Assembly: GCF_013256425.1 (NCBI RefSeq)
Contig: NZ_CP053905.1
Coordinates: 1 to 64,000 of the forward strand
Origin: Hymenobacter sp. BRD67
Lineage (GTDB): Bacteria > Bacteroidota > Bacteroidia > Cytophagales > Hymenobacteraceae
DNA length: 64,000 bases
Reading direction: 5' to 3'
A program made the translations under genes and the position numbers. Below are positions 19,331 to 29,226 of the stretch, one piece after another. Every line of letters begins with the position of its first letter. The first letter of the stretch is position 1. The notes under the pieces are model-generated. The model was given only the letters and a program-made list of their open reading frames with translations, did no database searches and was not told where the DNA came from.

Positions 19331-20554
19331 CTACTTACCGAAAAAGTTGTTGCGTGGCACTGGCAAAGCTGCCGCCGCCGCGATGCTCGGGCGCGCCGCC
19401 GCTGGAATGTGCAGCGTTTGCTGCTCCCGGGCCTGGTTGATGCGCTGGGTCTGGAGGCCAAATACCCGGTCAGTCTCCACGCTGCCCAGCGAGTTGCGGA
19501 GCGACTTCTGAATCTCATCGCGGCCCCTCAGCACTTCCAGGTTGCGCAGGTCGTGCTTGGCCGCTTGGTGCCACGCCGTAAATACCTCGTAGTATTTAGG
19601 GTCATTCCATTTGTCGGCGAAATTTTCACCGTCCGTCGTCGGGTTCAGCACCGTGTACACGCGCCTGCTCGCCCAGTCTTGCTCGATGCCAATAAAGCGC
19701 GGCATCAGGTCGATGACGGCATTCATCACGTCAAACTCCGAGTCGTACTCTCCCAAGCTGACTGCTAGCTGGTAGGCATGGGCTGCCAGCGTGGTAATGA
19801 TGATGGAAATCGGCGCGTAGTCCGCGTGCAGGGGGTGTTGCTCCCGGTAAGTATCGCGGTGCCGCTTCATAAACTGCACGGCCCGGCGCAGAATGCCCCG
19901 TGGCAGCTGCTGCTCGGGCAGCTTTTCCGTGGTGCCCAGGGCCACGTGCCGCCCCTCAATGGCCTTTTCCAGCAGTCTGAGGCGCGGTTTCAGGGCCGCG
20001 ATGGGCGTAAACCATTCCACGTAGCCCTTCGGATGCGAAGCTTTCCAGATGACCAGCTTGCGGTCAGGAACATACAGGCCGCCCCGTTGGCAATACGGAT
20101 TGCGCACGGCCGGCGTGATATCCAGGTGAAATTTGTCGGCGTAGTGAACCCGCACGCACCGGTTCTTTAACTCCACCATCGAGCTATACACGCCGTGGTT
20201 GGCCAGCCGCTTGTGCAGGTAGTCATACACCTGTCGTTGCGTGTGCTGCAAATGGTGCGCTTGCCGGAGAAAGCAGATGAAGTCCAAATCGTATTCGTCG
20301 CCGTGCAGCGGCCGAACCGTGGTGCCCAACGCAAAAGACCCCTGCGCAAAAACCTGCGGGTCGTACTGGCTCAGCGTGGGGCAGTCGTGTAGTACGTCGC
20401 TGACGGCGAGGTACTTTTCTTCTGCCTCTTTGTAGCGGCCGGGAGGAATCTCCATGTCCTGGCCGATGCGGTCGAGCAGGTTAAACAGCTCTTGCTTGCG
20501 CGCGAACTGCTGCGCCGGCGAATCTGCCGGCGTGACGTAGTTTAAAAAAGACAT
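19331..20554 (-). CDS. cdnA: CBASS CD-NTase (cyclic oligonucleotide synthase)
   Basis: The protein has 407 residues and is intact. CD-NTases make cyclic di- or trinucleotides on phage infection and so activate the effector. The nucleotidyltransferase motif is complete: QGSFALGTTVRP (Gly72-Ser73), DEYDLDFICFL with the metal ligands Asp89 and Asp91, and a third acid at Asp145 in FHLDITPAV. A helical C-terminal domain follows, and the protein ends NNFFGK. E2-regulated CD-NTases are modified at their C-terminal residue; here the last residue is lysine, preceded by glycine. The clade and product cannot be assigned by eye, so the symbol is generic. It is the first gene of the operon, with a hairpin-rich leader upstream. 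Confidence 0.88.
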   Translation of the reverse strand: MSFLNYVTPADSPAQQFARKQELFNLLDRIGQDMEIPPGRYKEAEEKYLAVSDVLHDCPTLSQYDPQVFAQGSFALGTTVRPLHGDEYDLDFICFLRQAHHLQHTQRQVYDYLHKRLANHGVYSSMVELKNRCVRVHYADKFHLDITPAVRNPYCQRGGLYVPDRKLVIWKASHPKGYVEWFTPIAALKPRLRLLEKAIEGRHVALGTTEKLPEQQLPRGILRRAVQFMKRHRDTYREQHPLHADYAPISIIITTLAAHAYQLAVSLGEYDSEFDVMNAVIDLMPRFIGIEQDWASRRVYTVLNPTTDGENFADKWNDPKYYEVFTAWHQAAKHDLRNLEVLRGRDEIQKSLRNSLGSVETDRVFGLQTQRINQAREQQTLHIPAAARPSIAAAAALPVPRNNFFGK

Positions 20555-20584
20555 AAAGCGGTGTGGTTAGGACGTGATGAGCCT

Positions 20585-20666
20585 AGACATGGGCCAGCGC
20601 CGAATGCGCTGGCTCATGCCAGGTGTCTACCAAAAGGGGTTGCTCAACTACTAAATCAGTAGCTGA
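20585..20666 (-). other. Hairpin-rich leader upstream of the CBASS operon
   Basis: Two inverted repeats lie between the DUF2188 gene and the CD-NTase start. GGCCAGCGC and GCGCTGGCTC form a strong stem near 20591-20613, and CTCAACTACT with AGTAGCTGAG form another near 20642-20666. The first could be a 5' leader structure of the cdn mRNA; the second could end the DUF2188 transcript. No TAnnTTTG box is evident here. Confidence 0.35.
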
Positions 20667-20681
20667 GTAACCTTTTTCGCA

Positions 20682-20903
20682 TTACCCTTTGCTGGATTCA
20701 GGGTCGTTCCCGTAGCTGTTGCGAGCCCGGATTTGCCCATTGGTACCGTGGATGAGCAGTTCGCTGCCACGGCCGATGGCCAGTTGCCGGGCCACCGCAA
20801 TGGCTTCCGATTGGGTAGGGACGACGGTAGCGGCACGGGCCGCACCAGCTGTCTTGACGGCCCAGCCAGTGGAGCGGGGCACGACGTGCAGATTCTTCGC
20901 CAT
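20682..20903 (-). CDS. DUF2188 family protein
   Basis: The protein has 73 residues and is intact. It matches DUF2188 along its whole length: LHVVPRSTGWAVKTAGAARA, then VPTQSEAIAVARQLA and LLIHGTNGQIRARNSYGNDP with a C-terminal KG. The family is common in bacteria and plasmids, with no established biochemical role. It lies just upstream of the CBASS operon on the same strand, but a possible terminator stem at 20642-20666 separates them. Confidence 0.85.
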   Translation of the reverse strand: MAKNLHVVPRSTGWAVKTAGAARAATVVPTQSEAIAVARQLAIGRGSELLIHGTNGQIRARNSYGNDPESSKG

Positions 20904-21007
20904 GATAAAAAGGGCTTAGAAGGAAGGCTCACGGAGAGAACTCAGTGGTGAGCAATGCACTGGGCCAAGCACAAGGGGCACACGCATCCTAGGTAGTGAA
21001 TTTCCAC

Positions 21008-21150
21008 TACCTTTGCACCCTCGTAAATTTCACGGTAGGATTGCGCGGCCGGGGGACTACTCCCGGCATCAGTAAGTGAGGCGCCAACCAATTATTACTG
21101 CAACTCTACCCTGCCGGCTGTCACTGACCTGTGGCAGCCGGTTTGCGTTT
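21008..21150 (+). ncRNA. Candidate small RNA with promoter box and terminator
   Basis: The 306-bp gap 20904-21209 has no gene. On the plus strand it contains the Bacteroidetes -7 consensus TACCTTTG (21008-21015), then a strong hairpin (GCCGGG at 21048-21053 with CCCGGC at 21062-21067). It ends in a terminator-like stem, CCGGCTG (21114-21120) with CAGCCGG (21135-21141), followed by TTTGCGTTTTAT. A transcript of about 125 nt is implied, starting near 21022. No TTTG -33 box is obvious at the right spacing, and no known RNA family was recognised, so this is tentative. Confidence 0.35.
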
Positions 21151-21209
21151 TATAAGAAATTCGTAGTCTGCTGATTGGGGGTTAAAAGGTGTGAGGGGAA
21201 GCCTGCTGG

Positions 21210-22295
21210 TTATAGGCGGTGAGAAACGAACATCCCCCCAGAGCCCAGGCCCAGCGTGAGCATTAGCTGGCTAAAATCTCCGTCGTTGAGGTGCAGCATA
21301 TCCCTGATTTGGGTGGCCGTCATATCCAACTCGTCCAAGTGGTATTGCACCATCATGCCCAGCAGTTGGGGCTTTTCCACAAAGCCGTGCTTTGTCAAAT
21401 CGACGGGCTCTTTTTTGCGGTAGGGCGACAAGCCAATCAGCATGCCTTTGTAGCGCTCCTCGCTGAGCAATCCAAGGTCGCGTGCCCGCCGCACCAACGC
21501 CGCCATCGAGCAGCCCCAACGGGCTTTCAGCGCCATCAACCCTTCGATGCGCAGGTTAATGAGCTGGTCATGAATTTCATGGCCCGGCATCAGAAACTCG
21601 GCGGCAAAGCGGTGCGCTTCCTTCTCCCGCTCGGCATCGGGCAGGCAGTCGGAATGCATGACCAGATGCCCTAGCTCGTGGGCGATGTTGAAGCGCAAGC
21701 GGTCCAGTTCCACTTCCCGGTTGACGTAAACGACGGGCATCCCGGAGTTGGTGTGGAAGCTGTAGCCGTCCACATTCTCATTGAATAGCCACGTTTTGGC
21801 CACCAATATTTTGTGGTTTTCCAGCAGCGTCGTCAGACTGCGAATGGGGCCGTTGGGCACCCGCCACTTAGCCCGCAGCTGCCGGGCCAGGTCTTCGGGC
21901 GTAGCATCGGCCACCATATCTTCTAAAAAGTCGGGGCTGGCGATTCCATCCTCTACTTCAATGGCATCCTGGAGCTTGTTAACCCAGCCGCCGAGTAGGC
22001 GGAAATGGGATTCGAGCTGCGTGCGGGATACCGCTTTTAGGGCGGCTTTCTTGCGATAGTGGCCCTGCACCGGGGGCAGGTACACATCTACTTCCTGCTG
22101 GTAAAAGAAACTGACCGGGTAGTTCAGAGCCGTTGAAAGCAGGGAAATATCGTCTTCGTTGGGCTCGCGCAAATTGTGCTCCCAATGCGAAACGGCGGCC
22201 TGCGTGCGGTTGAGCAGTGCCGCGAGTTCTTTCTGGGTGAATCCGCGTGATGACCGGGCTAATTCCAGCATTTGGTAATTGAACCGAGCCTGCAT
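21210..22295 (-). CDS. XRE regulator with ImmA/IrrE-type metallopeptidase domain
   Basis: The protein has 361 residues and is intact. The N-terminal helix-turn-helix (residues about 8-62) reads SSRGFTQKELAALLNRTQAA then VSHWEHNLREPNEDDI. The C-terminal zinc peptidase has the HExxH motif in NIAHELGHLVMH (His206-Glu207-His210) and the downstream AHRFAAEFLMP helix. XRE-ImmA proteins typically control stress, phage or mobile-element genes, often by cleaving a repressor or acting as antitoxin. It starts 6 nt after the stop of the gene at 22302, so the two form an operon driven by the promoter at 22981-23012. Its own target is unknown. Confidence 0.85.
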   Translation of the reverse strand: MQARFNYQMLELARSSRGFTQKELAALLNRTQAAVSHWEHNLREPNEDDISLLSTALNYPVSFFYQQEVDVYLPPVQGHYRKKAALKAVSRTQLESHFRLLGGWVNKLQDAIEVEDGIASPDFLEDMVADATPEDLARQLRAKWRVPNGPIRSLTTLLENHKILVAKTWLFNENVDGYSFHTNSGMPVVYVNREVELDRLRFNIAHELGHLVMHSDCLPDAEREKEAHRFAAEFLMPGHEIHDQLINLRIEGLMALKARWGCSMAALVRRARDLGLLSEERYKGMLIGLSPYRKKEPVDLTKHGFVEKPQLLGMMVQYHLDELDMTATQIRDMLHLNDGDFSQLMLTLGLGSGGMFVSHRL

Positions 22296-22301
22296 AATGA
22301 T

Positions 22302-22958
22302 TTATCCTTTCGCTTGTTGTGCCTGGGTGGGTTTGCGCTTTTGCGGGGTGGCCGGGGCCGTTTTGTCTTTCTTCTTGAAGCGGATGGTCAGGCCCGGCGC
22401 TACCTCCTCGGCCACTGCTGGCTTGGGAGAAATCGATAGGCCGGATTGCTGGGTCGAAACCTGATGGAGAATATCAAAGTCCTCGACCAGCTTGCCACGC
22501 ACGAAAAACAGGGCGTGAAAGCCGAGCAGCTGCGAGTTCATGCGGTCGGAAAAGTGCTGGAGGATGACGCTGGGTAGCGCTTCCAAATCCCCGTACAGTT
22601 CGCCTTGCACAATGGCTTTCTGCCGCTTCGAGGCAGCCCGGAAAGAGCCTTTCGCGCTGCCCTTGTAAAAATGAAACTGACAGATGCCCTTCTTGATGAG
22701 GGTGAACGTCATCGGGCTTTTCTTGACTTCCCACGAATCATCGCCCACAAATACCTCCCCCATCTTGCCCCATATGCGCGGAAACAGGCAAGACGAGTAA
22801 ATTGCCCGAAAATGGGGAATGTACGGGTCAACGCCCTCAACGTCCATCGTCATTTGCATAGCATCCGCCACCGCTTTCATGATAACCTGTAGCTCGGTCA
22901 CCGGAATCTGGTTTTTGAAGTCGGTGAGGTTGATGGATGGCCGAAGGGTCTTGTTCAT
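22302..22958 (-). CDS. Hypothetical protein paired with XRE-ImmA
   Basis: The protein has 218 residues and is intact. It begins MNKTLRPSINLTDFKNQIPV. The middle has a predicted alpha/beta region (MTFTLIKKGICQFHFYKGSA, then FRAASKRQKAIVQGELYGDL), and the last 45 residues are basic and low in complexity (RFKKKDKTAPATPQKRKPTQ). No family is recognised. It is the first gene of a two-gene operon with the XRE-ImmA protein, so it could be the factor that protein regulates or cleaves. That is inference from position only. Confidence 0.6.
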   Translation of the reverse strand: MNKTLRPSINLTDFKNQIPVTELQVIMKAVADAMQMTMDVEGVDPYIPHFRAIYSSCLFPRIWGKMGEVFVGDDSWEVKKSPMTFTLIKKGICQFHFYKGSAKGSFRAASKRQKAIVQGELYGDLEALPSVILQHFSDRMNSQLLGFHALFFVRGKLVEDFDILHQVSTQQSGLSISPKPAVAEEVAPGLTIRFKKKDKTAPATPQKRKPTQAQQAKG

Positions 22959-22980
22959 GGGGTTAATCTTTCATGTTGTC

Positions 22981-23012
22981 CAAAAGTATCACGAAAAATA
23001 TAACAGGCAAAA
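22981..23012 (-). promoter_or_regulatory. Promoter of the 22302/XRE-ImmA operon
   Basis: Read on the minus strand, TTTTG (23012-23008) is followed by a 19-nt spacer and TACTTTTG (22988-22981). This matches the Bacteroidetes consensus TTTG-N19-TAnnTTTG well. The start codon at 22958 is 22 nt beyond the -7 box. Confidence 0.65.
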
Positions 23013-23459
23013 TAACATTGCCAACGAAATGAGCAACTGCCTGACTGGTAGTAGAATATTTTTTGCGGGCTGGGAACTTTTGGCTATTCAGACTAGCAAG
23101 TGGGCTTGCTTTACCCTAAGCCCGCAGGGCATTTCTGTTCCAGCACGCCAGGAGTATGGGGCGCAGAAGCTGCATCCAACTTCTGCTGCAATGAGTTCCG
23201 TGCCAGTAGTTGGGGCGGTGGTTCCTGGCGAAGTGCTCCTGCTGACTTCGACAGGGGAAGCGGGCGGTAGCAGGCTAGTTGTGCAACTTGCAGCAGCACG
23301 GCGAACTGTGTGCGTAGCAGCGGCACATCTGCCTGCGGTGCCAACATTGTAGCTAATGGGCGACGAGCCAGCATCGACTGCTGTTGCGGGCTAGCTGAGC
23401 AGCGAGCAGAAGACAATTGGCAGTTGCTACTGATTGGTGGAAGCTATTATCGAAAAGCC
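23013..23459. other. Gene-free stretch
   Basis: About 450 bp between the divergent promoters of the 22302 and 23532 genes. No convincing coding frame, repeat or RNA structure is visible. It is GC-mixed and may be a decayed remnant. Confidence 0.4.
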
Positions 23460-23490
23460 TTTTGCAATTGTTATTTTAACAATTGCAAAA
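23460..23490. promoter_or_regulatory. Perfect 14-bp inverted repeat (operator)
   Basis: TTTTGCAATTGTTA and its exact reverse complement TAACAATTGCAAAA flank a 3-bp TTT spacer. It lies 42 nt upstream of the DUF932 gene start at 23532. The arms carry the same TTTTGCAATTG core that occurs at 5080-5138 and 47260-47311. A dimeric repressor is the likely ligand. Confidence 0.6.
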
Positions 23491-23531
23491 AACTATCGTA
23501 ACTTAGAAGTCTTAACCAATCTATAGGAGCC

Positions 23532-24560
23532 ATGAGTACGAAAAGCACGAAATTGGAGCAAGCCAGCAAGTGGGAGACCATCTGCTTCCCGGTTGCAGTA
23601 ATGCCGCTAGTTGATTTGCTGAATGAGCCTTATGCGCTGCCTAGCGACCGCAACCAAGCCGTGGTGGGGGAGATGACCCCAGGGCATAAAACCATCTTTG
23701 CCATGCAGAGCGGCGAGTACACGCTGATACCCAACAAGCTTGTGCGCGAGGTGGCCGAGCGGGAGCTACCCGGCCACAAGTTGAGCGCCAGCTTCACCGA
23801 CCGGGGCGAGTTTAGCCTGTCCATAGTAATGCCCGACGAGATAAGCGAGGTGGCTACCAACGGCAGCTCGCAGGTGCGCGACCGGCTGTTTCGCTCGCTC
23901 ATCGTCAACAATTCCTACAGCGGCAAAACCCCGTTCTCGCTGCAAGGCTCGGCCGAGTGGGAGAAAGAAGTGACCGGCCGCCGCACGGAAATGCGGGTTA
24001 GCTACTTCCGCGAGATATGCACCAACGGTCTGATGGGCTGGGCCGACGACTACTACACCATTGACGAATACCTGGCCTGGCTGACTGCCGGCAAGCCCAC
24101 CAAGCACCGTAAAATTCAGCAGGAGCGCGAAGCCGAGCTAGTAGAGCGAGCCGACCAGCGAATTACCCGCGAGCACGAAATACTGATTGAGCGCAAGTTT
24201 CATCACAAAGGTCTGAATCTGGACGTGTTCAGAATGCACTTGCAGCAGGCTTTTCAGCAGTTCATGAAGCGCAGCCACTCGCTGACCAGCTCCATCTACA
24301 AAGAGCTGGCCCGCAAGCCCGTGGAGGGCGACCGCGAAAAGCTCTTCACCGATACCAAGCTACCCAAGAAGCTGGCCGCGATAGCCCTGGAGCGGCTAGC
24401 CCACGAGGAGACACTGCTACAAACCAGCGCCAATATGTGGCTGGCCTACAACGCCGCTAATTATGCCTTATTCAACAGCAAAAGCTCGCTGGCTATCAAT
24501 GACCGATACCGCCAGGACGAGCAGCTGTTTCACCATTTTGCGGAGTTGGCCATGAGCTAA
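23532..24560 (+). CDS. DUF932-type protein
   Basis: The protein has 342 residues and is intact. The central part RPL-like core, FRSLIVNNSYSGKTPFSLQG then RVSYFREICTNGLMGW, fits the DUF932 family, which is common in phages, plasmids and mobile islands and has no settled function. A basic helical segment (QQEREAELVERADQRITREH) and a helical C-terminus follow. It is the only plus-strand gene between the CBASS and BREX operons and is preceded by the GCAATTG palindrome, so it is likely regulated separately from them. Confidence 0.65.
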   Translation: MSTKSTKLEQASKWETICFPVAVMPLVDLLNEPYALPSDRNQAVVGEMTPGHKTIFAMQSGEYTLIPNKLVREVAERELPGHKLSASFTDRGEFSLSIVMPDEISEVATNGSSQVRDRLFRSLIVNNSYSGKTPFSLQGSAEWEKEVTGRRTEMRVSYFREICTNGLMGWADDYYTIDEYLAWLTAGKPTKHRKIQQEREAELVERADQRITREHEILIERKFHHKGLNLDVFRMHLQQAFQQFMKRSHSLTSSIYKELARKPVEGDREKLFTDTKLPKKLAAIALERLAHEETLLQTSANMWLAYNAANYALFNSKSSLAINDRYRQDEQLFHHFAELAMS

Positions 24561-24635
24561 GTGACCCTTAGTAAGTAATATGCCGGGGAGTTATTATAGG
24601 TGTGTAGGATGCAGCAACTGTCTCATCTTACGCAC

Positions 24636-26677
24636 CTATTGACGTTGGAAGACCACTGTCGTTTCCAGGCAGGGACGGTAGGCAAAATCGTTTACGCCGA
24701 CGCTAAACCAGTTTTCGGGCTTTTGGTACAGGTCGAGGCCACGGCCAGAACGGATGACCCAGCCGTTACTCAGGCGCATCTCCCGGTCGTGCAGGGTGGG
24801 GCTAAATGAGAATTCGAGTTGAATTCCAAACTCCTTGAGGCTCCACCGGAGGTCTTCCAGCGCTTTTTTTACATCAGCCTGCTGCTCGTCGGTTTCGGGC
24901 TGGCCGGCCTGTATAGTTAGCTCGCGGCAGTCGCCAATGCGCGTCAGCAGCTCAGCGAAGCGAACCAAGTTGCCGAGCTGGTGGGGGGTGCGGATGTAGG
25001 GCTCTTCCAGCGTAACGGTACTCGCCCCGGTCAGGTAAGGACCAAAAAGGGTATCGTACCCATACCCGGTATCTCCGAATAAAATGCGGACAGTCTTTTC
25101 TGATAGTGGCGCAGGCGTGTTGGTGGCAGTACTTGGAGCTACAGGAGCTGCGGGTGACACTATTGGCGGAACTGCTGCGGCCGGGTGGCCAGCTGTATAG
25201 CCCGCAGCTTGCACTATGTGGGCCGACTCGGGCAATACACGATTTCTTCTTGCCCATCCTGCCGACGCCAGTAGCTCAGGTTGATGTTAGCAAATTCGTC
25301 ATCGGGCTTCTGCTTATTCATCTGCTCTTTCACCCGCCGGCGGCCCTCCACGGCGTAGGCTACGTATTCATCGAACTCCTGGTCGGTGGGCTCGTTGGCG
25401 GGTGCAGCAGCTTGAGCAGCCCGGCCACGGTTTTCTTAATGGCTTGTTCGTCGCGGCCTTCTACGGCTTTGCCCAGGCTGATGCGGCTGTTCAGGGCCGG
25501 GTACTTGTTGACCTTCTTTTTGAGATAGTGTAAGGCTTCAGCCAGGTAATCAGTTATCAGCCCGTACTGTCCGGTGAGGTAGGAAGAGCTGTTTTTAGGC
25601 ATCTCCCAACCCGGCAGGAAGTAGTGAAAACGGTCTTGCACGGCAAGGTCAAAATTGTCGGGCAGGGTGAGAAACAGGGTGTGGACGGGTGAACTGACTA
25701 ATTGCTCAATGGAGTGGTCGATGTTGCCAACAAAGGCAAATGAGGCATCCGCGATGACTTCGGCCCCACGGGAGAAACGCCCGTTGGCCATGTAGTCTTT
25801 CATAATCTGGATGGTATTCTGGTCTTTGATTCGGATGCCGCCTACCTCGTCAAAGCCGATAATATCCCAGTAGCCCACTAGGCCCACCGTGCGCCGCGAG
25901 AGGTTGTAGAACAGCGTGGCCGTGCTGGCCTGCCCGCCGCTGATGAGCGTGCCGTAGGGGGAAAATTCACTGAATGCAAAAGACTTACCCGTGCCCCGTG
26001 GGCCTAGCTCAATGAAATTATAATTCGACTCGACGAAGCCGATGAGGCGGGTGAGGTAGTGGAGCTTGAGCCGAAACGAAAACTTATCCGGGTTCAGGCC
26101 AATGGTCCGCATGAGCACGTCCAGCCACTCGTTGCGACTGAATGCCTGCCGGCCCGCGCAGTAGGCATCGAAGTCGAAGCGGGCCAGCTGTACGGGCCGT
26201 AGCTCCTCGACGTGGAAGGCGTAGCTCTCATCGGTTTCGTTGCGGGCCACCTTTACTTCGGCCCACACGCCACCTTCGAGTAGCCGCTCATTCTGGCTAT
26301 AAAACTGCTCGGGATGGCAATACGCTGAGAATTGAAGTTCTCCATTGCGGCCCAGTGCCGGCGCTCGCGCTCCTGGTAGCGGACGTGAATCTTGTCGATA
26401 AAGCGGTGCGAGCCTTTCTGCTGCACCAGCGACTGAGCCTTGTTAGCTTCGTCGGGCCGCACGTATTGACGGCTCAAGGTTTCTACCACGGCCTGCTTGC
26501 CAGCTTCTACTTCATCGGGGTCGTCGGTGGCGCAGTAGCGGCTAGCAGAAATTCGAGCACGAACGAAGGCACGTTAGTGCTTTTCTTAATCTGGTGCAGC
26601 AAATCCTTGCGCACGGCTTTGCCACTGAAATGTTCATTCAGCTTGGCATCCAGCGAATCAGGGCCTTCATACTTCAT
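24636..26677 (-). CDS. brxL: BREX Lon-like AAA+ protein BrxL (frameshifted)
   Basis: Last gene of the BREX operon. The start is ATG 26677, overlapping the pglZ stop. The N-terminus reads LDAKLNEHFSGKAVRKDLLH, the AAA+ core has FIELGPRGTGKSFAFSEFSP (Walker A) and WDIIGFDEVGGIRI (Walker B), and arginine-rich segments follow. The C-terminal 150 residues match the MITD1-like domain seen in BrxL: RILFGDTGYGYDTLFGPYLT then YIRTPHQLGNLVRFAELL. Frames change near 26530, 26300, 25390 and 25240. The span encodes about 680 residues, the expected BrxL length. BrxL is a DNA-binding hexameric ATPase needed for phage exclusion in type 1 BREX. Confidence 0.88.
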
Positions 26678-29226
26678 ATTCAGTTCGCAAGGGCAGGCGG
26701 AAGAGTTCGACTTGGGTGTCGGGGTGGAGCGCTTGGACGGTGAAGTTGCCTTCAAATTCCTCGTCCATCCGCACGGGCAGGCGCACTACCTCGCCAGCAG
26801 GCAGGCGCACGAGCTGCCCAACAGCATCTACTACGGCACTGTGCGCGCCGAGTCGGCCCGCAACCTGACCCTGCGGCCCCAGCACCGCCACCCGGAACTC
26901 GACCGGTGGGGCATCATCGTACAGTTGCCCAGCGATAGCTTCGGCCGTAATCATGGGCTGACGGGTGGTAATCGCCGCTTTGGCGTAACGTAGCTCCAGG
27001 CGAGTGCGTGCGGGGCCTGCTCAGGTGTTGGCAGCTGTACGCGCAGGGCCGGTAATACCACTTCGGGTAGCGACAAGCCTTCATGGGCGTAGGTTATACC
27101 ACGCTCAAAAGCTCCCAGTGAGCGTGGTACCACGAAGTGCGGCCACGGCCCCGGAATGCTAACCTGGCCACTTTCAAGGCGCAGCGTACCCGGCGTGTCG
27201 GTGGGGCCGCGCCCGAGCAGGCTGCGTACCTTACGGAAGGGCCAGTCACCGGCGGGCACCGGCACCGCGTCCCCACCATCGGGGTAGGATTGAGCACAAA
27301 GCCGTGGTCGGTGGCAATGACGATTTCTCGAAAGCCCGCCGCGCCGGCCGCCAGCACGGCCCGCCGCAAAGCCCGCAAGGCTAGTGGAAACTGCCCCAGA
27401 CCCGCAATGCCTTGGTTTTCGCCGGCCTGGTCCAAGTCAGAGGAGCGCACTACCAGCAGGCGCACCGTGGCCGGCACGGTCGGCGCATTCAGCCATGCTT
27501 CCTGCGTGAGCACCCGCACGCGGTCACCGAAGCGCTGTTCCCAGAATTTGTCGCGGGCGCTGGCGTCCGGCACGGGCAGCAATGGTTGGCCAGCCTGCGG
27601 CTCGACTTTGCCCGTGGGGCTGCTGGCCAGGGTCCAGTGGCCATCGTGGGGCAGCAGGGCCGACATGCCGATTGGCGTGCTGGTGGGCAGTTGGGCGCAA
27701 TAGGGCTGAATATGTACCGTGGCACCTTGCTCGATGAGCAAGGTTTTGACTTCCTGGGCTAACTCGTAGCGGAGCGCATCGACCAGAAAGTAGGCAATGC
27801 GCCGGCCATCCTGCAAGGCTGGCTGCACGAGCTGGCCCGTCAGCTCGCGGGCATTGAGGAGGCCCGCCGCCGGCCAGCCCTGCGCTTCCACCGCCCCAGT
27901 AGGCGCTGCTGTAGCTCGGTGGCCAGGTTGGCATACTGCGTGCGGCAGTCGTGGATGAATTCTTCCAGGTTTGCACTCGCTCCGTCGGGGCGGCCGGTGG
28001 CGGTGGGCAATGCTTCGGGTGAGTGGCGGTAGGCAGCTACGGCCGCCTCAAATCGGCGCTGGGCAGCATCGGGCAAGTGCAGGGGGCCAGCGTATGCCGT
28101 TACCAGGCGGGGCAGGTCGGCGGGTGGCTCGGCTTTCAGGTAGGCGCGGGCCGCATTTACTTCCTGGTGCAGAGTCAGGCCAGCTTCGGTGAGGTCCCAA
28201 CGGGCGGCCCCCTGGTCACGCCACACGGAATTCTTTTGCAGTTTCAGCTTGACCGCTGCGGCAGCGAGGTCATTGGTACGGACGGCGGTAAGTACTTGCC
28301 CCAATAGATTTAAGTCCTCGAAGCCGAAGGTTAGGCGCTCGCCCAGGTCGTCGTCGGGGCCGAAATAGTTGGCCAGATTTAGCTGGTCGGCCAGGAAGCG
28401 GGCTTGTTCCAGGTATTCGGTGGCTTGCTGGCGGCGCAGTTCGTCGGCCAAGCGCAGCACCAGGTCACGGGCCGAGTCAGCAGCCCGGACTACGCCCAGC
28501 AGCGCAGGCGGTAGCGGGCAAAGCAAGTCAAATACAAACTCGCCCATCAACACCAGCTGCCAGAGCTTACGGCGGAGCGTGGGCAACGTGTTTTCGGTGG
28601 GTAGCACGCCCAATGCCACTTCCGTCAGGCGATGGGCTTCGCTCACCCAGTCGGTGGCGGCCAGCAGGCGCTTATCGGTGTCGGGCTGGGCAGCAGCAGG
28701 CCCCGCAGCAACTCGGCCCGCGACTCGCGGCCCGGCAGGTAGTGGCTCAACTGTGGCCACCGCTCGCCGCCGCCCAGGTTGTCGAGCACGGCGAAAGCGG
28801 GGGGCTGCGGCGCGGCGAATAATTCGCGGAGCTTGCTGACGTGGTCGGGGTAGCACTGGCGGGCGAGCTGGGCGTATTGCTCGTCATCGGTGCAGCCAAA
28901 GGCGCTGCTGGAGGCCGCAAGCGCCCAAAACGGGTCGGCGCGCTGGGCCGTTTCGCCCTGGGGGCGGCCGTGGCCACGTACACCAGCAGCGGCAAGCCGG
29001 GGCTGGGGCGACTGCCCAGGTTGGCCCACGCGGCCCAGGCGTGCAGCAGGGCCTGGGTAGGCCCTGGAAGCGCAGCCACCACTATGGCCTGGGGCGCATC
29101 GGCAGGCCCTGCCAACTCAGCTACCAATTCGGCGTAGCGTTGCAGGGGGTCGTACACCACCACGCAACGCCGCTTGGTCAGCTTTTGCTGAATTAGGTTT
29201 TGAATGAAGGTGCTGATGGTGGGCAT
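26667..29226 (-). CDS. pglZ: BREX PglZ phosphatase-fold protein (frameshifted)
   Basis: PglZ is a core BREX component with an alkaline-phosphatase fold, and it partners PglX. The start is ATG 29226 (MPTISTFIQNLIQQKLTKRR, then CVVVYDP). The core motifs are RIAYFLVDALRYELAQEVKT near 27800, LPTSTPIGMSALLP near 27660 and EIVIATDHGFVLNP near 27300, which carry the expected Asp and His metal ligands. The C-terminus (27265-26667) reads KVRSLLGRG, ITYAHEGLSLPEVVLP and a beta-rich tail. Frames change near 28930, 28690, 27890, 27275 and 26960. The total of about 853 residues is normal for the family. The stop overlaps the brxL start by 11 nt and the start abuts the upstream stop directly. Confidence 0.87.

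Noticed and set aside
22819..23352. Plus-strand frame of 177 codons in the gap before the DUF932 gene
   Set aside because: It starts inside the minus-strand gene at 22302, has unusual composition and no recognisable motif.
24636..25235. Independent hypothetical gene after brxL
   Set aside because: It matches the MITD1-like C-terminal domain of BrxL and completes the expected length.
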